Shown here one piece after another: positions 1-6,188 of a stretch of DNA of 9,918 nt; position 1 is the stretch's first letter; each line of letters begins with the position of its first letter. Location: NCBI GenBank assembly GCA_013204125.1, contig JABMOP010000506.1, positions 1 through 9,918 on the forward strand, read 5' to 3'. The translations under genes and the position numbers were made by a program. This stretch comes from Rhodospirillales bacterium. GTDB taxonomy: Bacteria; Pseudomonadota; Alphaproteobacteria; Rhodospirillales; UBA2165. Below the pieces are notes generated by a model. It did no database searches and had not been told where the DNA came from. It worked only from the letters and a program-made list of their open reading frames with translations.

Positions 1-507
1 CGCCCAGACCGGCAAAAGGCTTTTGCCGAAATTTGTCATGGTTTCCATAAACTCGGTCACCGTATCTTTGAACCCCGGCAAGCCATCGGGCCATTGGTTT
101 TCGCCGTAGAACCGCTTGCCCGTCTGGCGCCCTGGATTATCCGGCCTGTGCTCCGTCGCCATCACCAGGGTTTCGTTGCTGTCGAATTTGGTGTTTTCGT
201 TATAGGTGGAATGGCTGACCAAGGTCGCGCCCGGCTTCACATAGCCGCGTTGATTTTGGTTGATGGCGATGGCGTCTTTCTTTGCCTGAGGCTGGCTATG
301 GAAACGCTCTGTCTCGGTGAATATGCGGTTGATTAAATCTTTGGAAATGCCGTGATTGGTGAGGAAGAAAAAGCCCAAGCTTTCACAGGCGCTCCGAAGC
401 TCGGTGGCCAAATTTTCGGCGGCGCCCGGCTCGGCGGCTAAAAACGCTCCAAGATCAAGCACCGGCAACGTACCGGGATCGCTTAGCGAATTTGCTGTAT
501 CATCCAT
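1..507 (-). CDS. 2-oxoglutarate/Fe(II)-dependent oxygenase, isopenicillin N synthase family (3' end outside window)
   Basis: The gene starts at the ATG at 507 and stays open for 169 codons to the window edge, so only the N-terminal half is visible. The protein begins MDDTANSLSDPGTLPVLDLG and continues with a region containing LRSACESLGFFFLTNHGIS. That is the DIOX_N signature of plant- and bacterial-type 2OG/Fe(II) oxygenases, where a PVIDL-like strand is followed by a helix and a GFF..NHG motif. The family couples 2-oxoglutarate decarboxylation to substrate oxidation in the cytoplasm. The iron-binding HxD...H motif and the 2OG-binding Arg should lie in the unseen C-terminal half, so activity cannot be judged. 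A GAGG Shine-Dalgarno sits about 8 bases before the start. The gene is divergent from the dehydrogenase at 632 across a 124-bp gap, and the two may be regulated together. The substrate is unknown. Confidence 0.85.
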   Translation of the reverse strand, partial: MDDTANSLSDPGTLPVLDLGAFLAAEPGAAENLATELRSACESLGFFFLTNHGISKDLINRIFTETERFHSQPQAKKDAIAINQNQRGYVKPGATLVSHSTYNENTKFDSNETLVMATEHRPDNPGRQTGKRFYGENQWPDGLPGFKDTVTEFMETMTNFGKSLLPVWA

Positions 508-560
508 TGTAAATACCTCAAGCCCTTGTCTTATCTGCCCGCACCTTGTACCCGATTGAA

Positions 561-580
561 CAATATAGCGGCAAATATTG
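561..580. promoter_or_regulatory. Inverted repeat in the oxygenase/dehydrogenase divergent gap, candidate operator
   Basis: CAATAT (561-566) and ATATTG (575-580) form a perfect 6-bp inverted repeat with an 8-bp spacer. It lies midway in the 124-bp gap between two divergent genes. The geometry suits a dimeric repressor or activator controlling both sides, but this is inference. An AT-rich 6-bp repeat can occur by chance, and I could not place a convincing -35/-10 pair around it on either strand. Confidence 0.25.
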
Positions 581-631
581 AAAGGCCTTGGTGAAATCGG
601 CGCTTAAGGCCAAAGATCGAAGGATCAATAA

Positions 632-1522
632 ATGAGCCAAATAATCGGTGTAGTAGGCCTTGGAATTATGGGATCGGCGTTTGCGCGCAATATGGCAGCA
701 TCCGGTTTTGACGTCATCGGATATGATATCGACGGCGATAAATTGACAGCGCTTGGCGATGCCGGCGTTAGGCCTGGAAATGGGCCCGCCGAAATTGCCC
801 AAATTGCCGAAATTGTGGTGACGTCCCTACCGTCGCCGGCCGCTTTTCACAGCGTCATGACAGGACCGGGCGGCATTATCGAATGTGGCCGGGATGATCT
901 GATCGTCATCGATACCTGCACCTTATCGATAGAAGATAAAACCCGGGCCCATGACGCGCTGGCAACAAAAGGCATCACCTTGATGGATTGCCCGGTCAGC
1001 GGCACCGGCGCGCAAGCCGCCAGCGGTGATCTGGCCATTCTTGCCAGCGGCGATAAAAATTTATACGAGAAAATCCTGCCTGTATTGAAAGGGTTTTCCC
1101 GCGCCCAGCATTATATCGGCCCCTTCGGCGACGGCAGCAAAATGAAATTCGTTGCCAATCTTCTGGTCGCCATCCACAACGCGTCCGCCGCCGAAGCCAT
1201 GGTGCTTGGACAGAAATCCGGGCTCGATCCACAACTTCTCTACGATGTGCTAACCTCCGGCGCCGGAAATTCCAGGGTGTTCGAGTTGCGCGCGCCCATG
1301 ATGGTAGCCAATGATTACGACAGCAATGTCACCGCCACCCAGAAAACTCAGGAAAAGGATATGGGCATCATCAACGCCTATATAGACGGGCTGAATTGCC
1401 CGGCGCCGTTGTTTAAATCGACCATCGATCTTTACCGCGCGGCGCTCGAAGGTGGGTTTGAAAATTCCGATACGGCATCGATCTGCGCGGTGCTGGAAAA
1501 ACAGGCCGGCATCGAGCGCTAA
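632..1522 (+). CDS. NAD(P)-dependent beta-hydroxyacid dehydrogenase, 3-hydroxyisobutyrate dehydrogenase-like
   Basis: This 296-aa cytoplasmic enzyme has the family's normal length and layout. Residues 1-30 carry the Rossmann fingerprint VVGLGIMGSAFARNM. Residues 119-132 carry the substrate-binding motif DCPVSGTGAQAASG. GDGSKMKFVAN follows, with the catalytic Lys at 172 and the conserved Asn at 176, and a KD pair sits at 242-243 in the C-terminal helical domain. The family oxidises 3-hydroxyisobutyrate or reduces tartronate semialdehyde, succinic semialdehyde or similar beta-hydroxy/2-oxo acids. Residue 30 is Gly followed by Tyr-Asp, so an acidic residue ends the second strand region and favours NAD over NADP, though only weakly. 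The start is supported by GAAGGA 7 bases upstream. The hydratase gene follows after 1 bp, so the two are probably cotranscribed and act in one pathway. The exact substrate cannot be read from sequence. Confidence 0.92.
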   Translation: MSQIIGVVGLGIMGSAFARNMAASGFDVIGYDIDGDKLTALGDAGVRPGNGPAEIAQIAEIVVTSLPSPAAFHSVMTGPGGIIECGRDDLIVIDTCTLSIEDKTRAHDALATKGITLMDCPVSGTGAQAASGDLAILASGDKNLYEKILPVLKGFSRAQHYIGPFGDGSKMKFVANLLVAIHNASAAEAMVLGQKSGLDPQLLYDVLTSGAGNSRVFELRAPMMVANDYDSNVTATQKTQEKDMGIINAYIDGLNCPAPLFKSTIDLYRAALEGGFENSDTASICAVLEKQAGIER

Positions 1523-1523
1523 G

Positions 1524-2315
1524 GTGACCAACGAAGATCAGGCCGCCGAAATTCTTGGGCAGCTTCGTATCCGGCCTTATAAATTGGAGGGTCTCAGCGG
1601 TGAATTGCGCCCGGTCGATACAAATGCCGCCTACGATATTCAGGACCGCTTGCACGAATATTTAGCGAAGACCGGGTTCGGCACGCGCATCGGATATAAA
1701 ATCGGCTGCACAACGCCGGTCATGCAGCAATTCATGGACATCGACCACCCCTGCGCCGGCGGTCTATTTTCGGCGCGTATCTTTGGCAACCCAGCCAAAT
1801 TGGCTTATGCCGATTTCGCTTCGGTCGGCGTCGAATGTGAAATCGCCGTCGCCTTGGGCGCCGATCTGGATGCCCGGAACGGTGCAATCAGCCGTGATCA
1901 GGCGGCGGGCGCCGTCATCGCCTTGCTGCCGGCCATCGAAATTGTGGACAACCGCTACCGAGACATTATGACGATCGGCACGCCAACGCTGATCGCCGAT
2001 GATTTTTGCCAATCGGCGGCGGTATTGGGCGCGCCCAATGCCGATTGGAAAGGTCTGGATCTGGCCGAAATTAAAGGGCGCACAATCATCAACGGCGCCG
2101 AGGTTGGGCACGGGCGGGGGGCCGATGTGCTGGGCCATCCGTTGGACGCGTTGATCTGGCTGGCCAATCATTTGGCCACGCGCGGCAGGGGATTATTAGC
2201 CGGTGAAATTGTTCTGTTGGGCAGTTTGGTGCAATGCCAATGGCTAAGGCCCGGCGACAAAGCCGAAATTCAAATCGACGGGCTTGGCAACGCTTCGGCG
2301 GAATTTACCGCCTGA
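1524..2315 (+). CDS. 2-keto-4-pentenoate hydratase-like protein (MhpD / FAA hydrolase superfamily)
   Basis: The protein is 263 aa, typical of 2-hydroxypentadienoate hydratases and 4-oxalocrotonate decarboxylases. These act in meta-cleavage catabolism on enol/keto acids with a divalent metal. Visible motifs are RIGYKIG at about 55-61, VGVECEIA with metal-ligand candidates Glu104 and Glu106, and AIEIVD with Glu139. That spacing matches the Glu106/Glu108/Glu139 set known for E. coli MhpD. A conserved C-terminal half follows (NG..VG.GRGADVLGHPLDALIWLAN). I chose the GTG at 1524 because it directly follows the upstream stop codon (TAA, 1520-1522). The in-frame ATG at 1452 would add 24 residues of unrelated, basic sequence and overlap the dehydrogenase by 71 bases. 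No strong Shine-Dalgarno is visible, so translational coupling is likely. Hydratase and decarboxylase cannot be told apart by eye. Confidence 0.88.
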   Translation: MTNEDQAAEILGQLRIRPYKLEGLSGELRPVDTNAAYDIQDRLHEYLAKTGFGTRIGYKIGCTTPVMQQFMDIDHPCAGGLFSARIFGNPAKLAYADFASVGVECEIAVALGADLDARNGAISRDQAAGAVIALLPAIEIVDNRYRDIMTIGTPTLIADDFCQSAAVLGAPNADWKGLDLAEIKGRTIINGAEVGHGRGADVLGHPLDALIWLANHLATRGRGLLAGEIVLLGSLVQCQWLRPGDKAEIQIDGLGNASAEFTA

Positions 2316-2317
2316 CC

Positions 2318-2650
2318 TTAAATTTCGTCGAACCTGATAGAACTATCTAATTCAGCAAGATCGGAAAGCAATTGTTCTTCTTCGTTCTCGTCTATATCGG
2401 TGAAGCGGACGCCAATGCCATCATCAAAAGAACGTGTGACCTCAGCCGAAAACACGCCGACATCTTCGATATCAATTTCTAAGATGGCGTTATCATCAAA
2501 CTCGAAACCGCCATCGAGGGAGGCACCGCCGGCCGAAACATCACTGAGCAACGCATCGATATCGTCATCGTCCATACGGGCCACAACTTTTTTCTTCAAG
2601 GCGTGGCGCGGGTGTTTCCTTTTTTCTTCCATACCTGTTGTGCCTGCCAT
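2318..2650 (-). CDS. Small PilZ-domain protein, likely c-di-GMP binding
   Basis: This single-domain protein has 110 aa. It shows both parts of the PilZ ligand signature: RxxxR at Arg11-Arg15 (EKRKHPRHAL) and [D/N]xSxxG at Asp37-Gly42 (SDVSAGGASL), followed by beta-strands and a GIGVRF segment. The C-terminal two thirds are strikingly acidic, with many Asp/Glu runs. The family binds cyclic di-GMP and passes the signal to motility, polysaccharide or development targets through protein contacts. No output domain is present here. The start at 2650 is set by AAGGGAG 7 bases upstream; Met7 is a less supported alternative. The gene ends 2 bp from the convergent hydratase stop codon. It lies 80 bp downstream of the crotonase gene on the same strand, so it may receive readthrough, but a link to CoA metabolism is not shown. 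Confidence 0.88.
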   Translation of the reverse strand: MAGTTGMEEKRKHPRHALKKKVVARMDDDDIDALLSDVSAGGASLDGGFEFDDNAILEIDIEDVGVFSAEVTRSFDDGIGVRFTDIDENEEEQLLSDLAELDSSIRFDEI

Positions 2651-2730
2651 TTATTCACTCCCTTAAATCGTGCTTGGTATAAGGAAATAAGTTTTTTCCG
2701 GCCTAATTACGACTCCAATCCCGATTTCTG

Positions 2731-3540
2731 TCAATTGCCTTCAAACACCGGCTTTTCTTTGGCAACGAAGGCGTTATAGGCGCGTTCGAAATCCTTGGTC
2801 TGCATACAGATAGCCTGCGCCTGGGCTTCGGCTTCAATAAATTGATCGACGCCCATATCCCATTCCTTGTTCATCATCATTTTGGTCATGCCGTGGGCGA
2901 AGGTCGGGCCCGACGCCAGCCGTGCAGCCATTGCCTGGGCTTCAGCCAACAGCTCATCGGGCTCGCAAATGCGGTTATAAAAACCCCAGCGCTCAGCCTC
3001 TTCGCCGTCCATGGCGCGGCCGGTGAACAAAAGTTCGGCGGCGCGGCCTTGGCCGACGATGCGCGGCAGCATGGCGCAAGATCCCATATCGCAGCCGGCC
3101 AGCCCAACGCGCGTAAACAGGAAAGCAACTTTCGAGCGCTTCGTGCCGTAGCGCATGTCGGAAGCCATTGCGATGCAAGCGCCGGCGCCGACGCAGATAC
3201 CGTCGATGGCAGAAATGATGGTCTGCGGGCAATCCCGCATGGCCTTGATGAAATCGCCGGTCATGCGAGTGAATTCCAGGAGCCCGTCCATGTCCATCGC
3301 TACCAAGGGGCCGATGATATCGTGCACATCACCGCCCGAGCAGAAATTTTCGCCCGCCCCGGTAAAGACCACGGCCTTAACATCGTCCACATAGACCAAT
3401 TGGCGGAAGGTATCGCGAAGTTCTGCATAGCTTTCCAGCGTCAACGGGTTTTTGCGGTCGGGCCGATTGAGGGTAATGGTGGCAACGCGCCCTTCGACGT
3501 TCCAATCGAAATGCTTAGGCTTAATTTTTGACGCTTTCAT
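2731..3540 (-). CDS. Crotonase-fold enzyme (enoyl-CoA hydratase/isomerase family) lacking both catalytic Glu residues
   Basis: The protein is 269 aa, the usual single-domain crotonase length. The oxyanion-hole motifs are intact: GENFCSGGDVHDI (64-76) and GICVGAGACIAMASD (114-128). Aligned by eye to rat enoyl-CoA hydratase, the Glu144 position is Cys122 and the Glu164 position is Arg144. Asp151 in VGLAGCDMGS may instead match the catalytic Asp of dienoyl-CoA isomerase or MenB-like members. The protein should therefore bind an acyl-CoA but is unlikely to hydrate enoyl-CoA by the standard mechanism; isomerisation, C-C cleavage or hydrolysis are alternatives. From memory it closely resembles the crotonase found beside aminobenzoyl-CoA or salicylyl-CoA monooxygenase genes. 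GAAGGA lies 9 bases before the ATG. The gene is third in a minus-strand run, 44 bp after the SDR gene. Confidence 0.9.
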   Translation of the reverse strand: MKASKIKPKHFDWNVEGRVATITLNRPDRKNPLTLESYAELRDTFRQLVYVDDVKAVVFTGAGENFCSGGDVHDIIGPLVAMDMDGLLEFTRMTGDFIKAMRDCPQTIISAIDGICVGAGACIAMASDMRYGTKRSKVAFLFTRVGLAGCDMGSCAMLPRIVGQGRAAELLFTGRAMDGEEAERWGFYNRICEPDELLAEAQAMAARLASGPTFAHGMTKMMMNKEWDMGVDQFIEAEAQAQAICMQTKDFERAYNAFVAKEKPVFEGN

Positions 3541-3584
3541 AGATCAGGGTCCTTCGCTTGTTAATATGATGGGATTTTCGGCCC

Positions 3585-4331
3585 CTAACCCGCCATGGTC
3601 AATCCACCGCTGACGCTGAGCACTTGGCCGGTGATATAATCCGAAGTGCCGCCGGCGAAAAAGAGGATGGCATCGGCGATATCATCCGGGTCTGCAAAAC
3701 GGTGCATGGGGATCGCCTTAATAAGAGCTTCGCGCATTTTATCGGGCCGGGACGCCAACAGGGGCGTATCGGTCGGGCCGGGGCAAACACAATTGACGTT
3801 GATATGGTTGCGCGCAACTTCACGCGCCAGCGATTTGGTAAACGCAATGATGCCGCCCTTGGCCCCGGCATAGACGCTTTCGCCCGACGAGCCGACGCGC
3901 CCGGCATCGGATGCCACATAGACGATTTTACCGTGCCCGGCTTCGCTCATGGCGCCCAATAGAGCGTGGGTTAGGCGGACCGGCCCTAGATAGTTGAGCG
4001 CCACGTTAAAGTCCCAACCGGCGGGATCGTTCTTGATAAAAGGAACAATGTCGCCGCCGCCGGCGGCGTTGACCAAAATATCGGGGACGGTTCCCTCTTT
4101 GAGCAACGCTTCAGCAAATCCGGAAATCGAGCCATCATCGGTCAGATCAAGCTTCATGAACACCGCCGTGCCGCCCTTTTCTTCCGCTTGGCAGGCGGCT
4201 TCGGTACCCATTTCCACGTTGATATCGGCGCAAATAACGCGGGCGCCGGCTTCGGCCAATTTCATTACAGTCGCCTTGCCGATGCCCGATGCACCGCCCG
4301 TTACGATCGCTGTCTGTCCACTCAAATCCAT
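3585..4331 (-). CDS. SDR family NAD-dependent acyl-CoA dehydrogenase/reductase (2-hydroxycyclohexanecarboxyl-CoA dehydrogenase-like)
   Basis: This classical 248-aa short-chain dehydrogenase has the cofactor motif TGGASGIG at 11-18, Asp36 at the end of strand 2 (pointing to NAD rather than NADP), LDLTD with Asp62, and VNAAG at 87-91. The catalytic residues are Ser141, Tyr154 and Lys158 (YAGAK), followed by PGPTDTP at 184-190. The N-terminus resembles BadH-type enzymes, which oxidise a hydroxyl on a cyclic CoA thioester. Given the flanking crotonases, a hydroxyacyl-CoA or cyclic hydroxy-CoA substrate is likely but not proven; a FabG-like reductase is the alternative. I chose the ATG at 4331, preceded by AAAGGA 8 bases away. 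An in-frame ATG at 4397 would add 22 non-family residues and overlap the preceding gene. The gene begins 25 bp after the upstream hydratase stop, consistent with an operon. Confidence 0.92.
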   Translation of the reverse strand: MDLSGQTAIVTGGASGIGKATVMKLAEAGARVICADINVEMGTEAACQAEEKGGTAVFMKLDLTDDGSISGFAEALLKEGTVPDILVNAAGGGDIVPFIKNDPAGWDFNVALNYLGPVRLTHALLGAMSEAGHGKIVYVASDAGRVGSSGESVYAGAKGGIIAFTKSLAREVARNHINVNCVCPGPTDTPLLASRPDKMREALIKAIPMHRFADPDDIADAILFFAGGTSDYITGQVLSVSGGLTMAG

Positions 4332-4356
4332 CTTAATTTTCCTTTCCGGCAATTCA

Positions 4357-5115
4357 CTAAATTTCCAAAAATGCGGCAACACGGCCCCGCGCATCACCCG
4401 TATCGATCAGGGCAGAGGTAGCGCGAACTTCTTCTTCGAAACCGTCTCTCGCCGGATCAATGGCAGCGGCTATGCATTTTTTCGCCGCCACCAGAGCCGG
4501 CCTGGAGAGGGCGTCGATACTATCCGCCAGCTTGGCGGCTTCGCCCGGCAATTGATCCCGAGGCACCGAAAACTGGACCATGCCCAACCCTTGGGCGGTC
4601 CGGCCATCGACGATTTCAGCGCCTAAAATGATGCGCGCTGCGACGCCGGGACCGGCAAGGCGCGTCAATCGTTGGGTGCCGCCGGCGCCCGGCACCAAGC
4701 CTAAGCGCCCTTCGGGCAGGCCCAGTTTAGCTTCGTCTGCGGCAATGCGAAGATCGCATGCCAGCGCCAATTCGAAGCCGCCGCCAAGCGCCGCGCCGCC
4801 GATCTCGGCAATCGTCACTTGGCGCAAGGTCTCCAGGCGGCGAAAAAGGACCTGATAGCGCCGGGCATCGTCGCTGAGCGCATCTGCGCTATTCGCTTCG
4901 TTTAATTTCTTCTGAAATTGTTTCAAATCTGCGCCGGCGCAAAAAACTTTATGCGCGCTTCGGATTAGGACAACACCTGTATCTTCATCCAAATTCAATT
5001 GATCCAGGATTTCACCGAACCTCGTCACCCACTCAGCGTTGATGGCATTGACCGGCGGCGCATCCATGGTCACCGTTTTGATGCCACCGTGCTGGCTTAG
5101 TTGAAACACGCACAT
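4357..5115 (-). CDS. Enoyl-CoA hydratase/isomerase, catalytic residues intact
   Basis: The protein is 252 aa and carries HKVFCAGADLKQF (55-67) and GAALGGGFELALACD (107-121). LPEGRLGLVPGAGGTQRLTRLAG follows at about 133-155. Both hydratase glutamates are present, Glu115 (GGGFELA) and Glu135 (LPEG), so it should add water across 2,3-enoyl-CoA in the usual way. This contrasts with its neighbour at 2731. The frame is open back to 5370, but the extra residues are not crotonase-like and would overlap the divergent thioesterase, so I start at 5115. GTG at 5109 is an equally possible start: GGAAGG lies 6 bases before it, while AAAGGG lies 9 bases before the ATG. It is the first gene of the minus-strand run of hydratase, SDR and second crotonase. 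Its promoter should lie in the divergent gap 5116-5277. Confidence 0.92.
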   Translation of the reverse strand: MCVFQLSQHGGIKTVTMDAPPVNAINAEWVTRFGEILDQLNLDEDTGVVLIRSAHKVFCAGADLKQFQKKLNEANSADALSDDARRYQVLFRRLETLRQVTIAEIGGAALGGGFELALACDLRIAADEAKLGLPEGRLGLVPGAGGTQRLTRLAGPGVAARIILGAEIVDGRTAQGLGMVQFSVPRDQLPGEAAKLADSIDALSRPALVAAKKCIAAAIDPARDGFEEEVRATSALIDTGDARGRVAAFLEI

Positions 5116-5185
5116 CCTTCCCGGCCCTTTGGCCGCGTTTGTCTCTCGATGCGTCAACCATATGGGCGGCGGCGGACCAGAGCCT

Positions 5186-5203
5186 TGATTTCGGTCAAAA
5201 TCA
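5186..5203. promoter_or_regulatory. Inverted repeat in the hydratase/thioesterase divergent gap, candidate operator
   Basis: TGATTT (5186-5191) and AAATCA (5198-5203) form a perfect inverted repeat with a 6-bp spacer, 18 bp in all. It sits near the middle of the 162-bp gap between the divergent acyl-CoA genes. A MarR- or TetR-type regulator responding to a CoA thioester would fit such a site, but no regulator gene is in the window. I could not assign convincing -35/-10 elements on either strand in this gap. Confidence 0.3.
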
Positions 5204-5277
5204 GACTTCGGTGCCTGTGATAGGATTTCTAAATAAACAGTAGAAGAATGCGCCAAGGCGAAAATGGGAGCCACGAG

Positions 5278-5703
5278 ATGATAGCCAAACTGCACCACAA
5301 CCATCGACGGGTTGTCGTCGGCACCGAATGCGATCCTCAAGGGATCGTCAACTACACCAATTATTTTCACTGGTTCGACCGCAACTGCGAACGGCTGTTC
5401 CGCGATGCCGGGCTATCTTATAGCGAACTTTTAGAACACCGCCACATCGACGGCATCCCGCTGGTTGAAATGAATTCTAAATTCCTGGCGCCGCTCCGCG
5501 ACGGCGACGAAGTGGAAATTGAAAGCTGGGTCGAGGATTGGAATGACAAGACTTTCACGGTGAAGCATCAAGCCATTTGTGGCGGCGAAGTGGTCGTCGA
5601 AAGCACCGAGACCCGCGCCTGGGTGGTGCGCGACGAAGCCTCGCCCAAGGGGATGAAGGCAACAACGATCCCCGATGAAATCAAATTGCAATTTGCCGGC
5701 TGA
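5278..5703 (+). CDS. Acyl-CoA thioesterase, 4-hydroxybenzoyl-CoA thioesterase (hotdog) family, copy 1
   Basis: This 141-aa single hotdog-fold protein matches the usual length. The signature is ECDPQGIVNYTNYFHWFD, where Asp19 aligns with the catalytic Asp17 of Pseudomonas 4-hydroxybenzoyl-CoA thioesterase. The rest follows the family through to a conserved IPDEIK tail. The enzyme would hydrolyse an acyl- or aroyl-CoA, releasing free CoA. The start at 5278 is chosen because GGGAG lies 7 bases upstream and because the resulting N-terminus matches that of copy 2; an in-frame ATG at 5248 would add 10 residues. The gene is divergent from the enoyl-CoA hydratase operon and followed after 68 bp by a paralogue. 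The role may be release of a pathway product or relief from trapped CoA esters; this is inference. Confidence 0.9.
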   Translation: MIAKLHHNHRRVVVGTECDPQGIVNYTNYFHWFDRNCERLFRDAGLSYSELLEHRHIDGIPLVEMNSKFLAPLRDGDEVEIESWVEDWNDKTFTVKHQAICGGEVVVESTETRAWVVRDEASPKGMKATTIPDEIKLQFAG

Positions 5704-5736
5704 TTGGCGCATCAGACCGCCTATGAGCAAAGGGTT

Positions 5737-5765
5737 TTGCCACAACGCGCAGGATCGCTTATAAC
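5737..5765 (+). promoter_or_regulatory. Sigma70-type promoter TTGCCA-17-TATAAC, predicted to give a leaderless mRNA
   Basis: TTGCCA (5737-5742) and TATAAC (5760-5765) each differ from the consensus hexamer at one position and are separated by exactly 17 bp. Transcription normally begins about 7 bases after the -10 hexamer, which falls at 5772, the A of the ATG of the second thioesterase. That gene also has no Shine-Dalgarno at a usable distance; the nearest purine run, AGGA at 5751-5754, is too far away and lies inside the promoter spacer. The two observations support each other. Confidence 0.6.
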
Positions 5766-5771
5766 CCGCTG

Positions 5772-6188
5772 ATGTTCCGCTTAAAGCAATCATTTACAAT
5801 CATGTTCAGCGACTGCGATCCGGCGAAGATCATGTTCTATCCGCGCTATTTCCAGTGGTTTGACCGCGCCTCTCAGCAAATTTTCAACGAGGTCGGTCTG
5901 CCGTGGAATGAAACCTGGGCCCAATACGATATGGGGGGGTTCCCGTTGGTCGATGCGTCGGCCAGTTTCAAAGCGCCGGCGCGCATGGACGAAACCGTGC
6001 AAATGGAAACCTGGATCGATGAATGGCGAGGACGCACCTTCGTCGTCAAACATGTGGTTTCTAGGGACGGCGAAATTTTGGTCGAAGGCCAGGAAATCCG
6101 CGTTTGGGCGGTGCATGACGCCTCAAGGCCCGCCGGCATCCGCGCCGCCGAAATCCCCGAAGAAATCAAAGCCAAGTTCGAAGTTTAA
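5772..6188 (+). CDS. Acyl-CoA thioesterase, 4-hydroxybenzoyl-CoA thioesterase (hotdog) family, copy 2
   Basis: The protein is 138 aa and has the same architecture as the preceding gene. DCDPAKIMFYPRYFQWFDRAS carries the candidate catalytic Asp16, and the tail is IPEEIKAKF. By eye about 50 of 125 aligned positions are identical to copy 1, so the two are diverged tandem paralogues. The IMFYPRYF segment is closer to the classical 4-hydroxybenzoyl-CoA thioesterase motif (IVFYPNYF-like) than copy 1 is, which may point to an aromatic substrate. The ATG at 5772 gives an N-terminus that lines up with copy 1, but it lacks a Shine-Dalgarno, and a near-consensus promoter ends 6 bases before it. Its TAA stop (6186-6188) overlaps the stop codon of the convergent htpG. 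Confidence 0.9.
   Translation: MFRLKQSFTIMFSDCDPAKIMFYPRYFQWFDRASQQIFNEVGLPWNETWAQYDMGGFPLVDASASFKAPARMDETVQMETWIDEWRGRTFVVKHVVSRDGEILVEGQEIRVWAVHDASRPAGIRAAEIPEEIKAKFEV

Noticed and set aside
1452..1523. Upstream ATG start for the hydratase at 1524
   Set aside because: It lies within the dehydrogenase gene, and the 24 extra residues look like an out-of-frame translation. GTG at 1524, right after the upstream stop, gives a family-like N-terminus.
2683..2699. GGAAA-N7-TTTCC hairpin between the crotonase and PilZ genes, as a terminator
   Set aside because: The stem is only 5 bp and A/T-rich, and no T-run follows it in either direction.
2842..3531. 229-codon plus-strand frame opposite the crotonase gene
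   Set aside because: It is a mirror frame of a well-supported gene in C/G-ending codons. Its product is His/Ala-rich with no recognisable domain.
4332..4397. Upstream ATG start for the SDR gene
   Set aside because: The 22 extra residues are not SDR-like and overlap the preceding hydratase gene. The ATG at 4331 has a good Shine-Dalgarno (AAAGGA, 8 bases).
5116..5370. N-terminal extension of the 4357 hydratase by 85 residues
   Set aside because: The extension overlaps the divergent thioesterase and has no crotonase character; the fold starts normally at 5115 or 5109.
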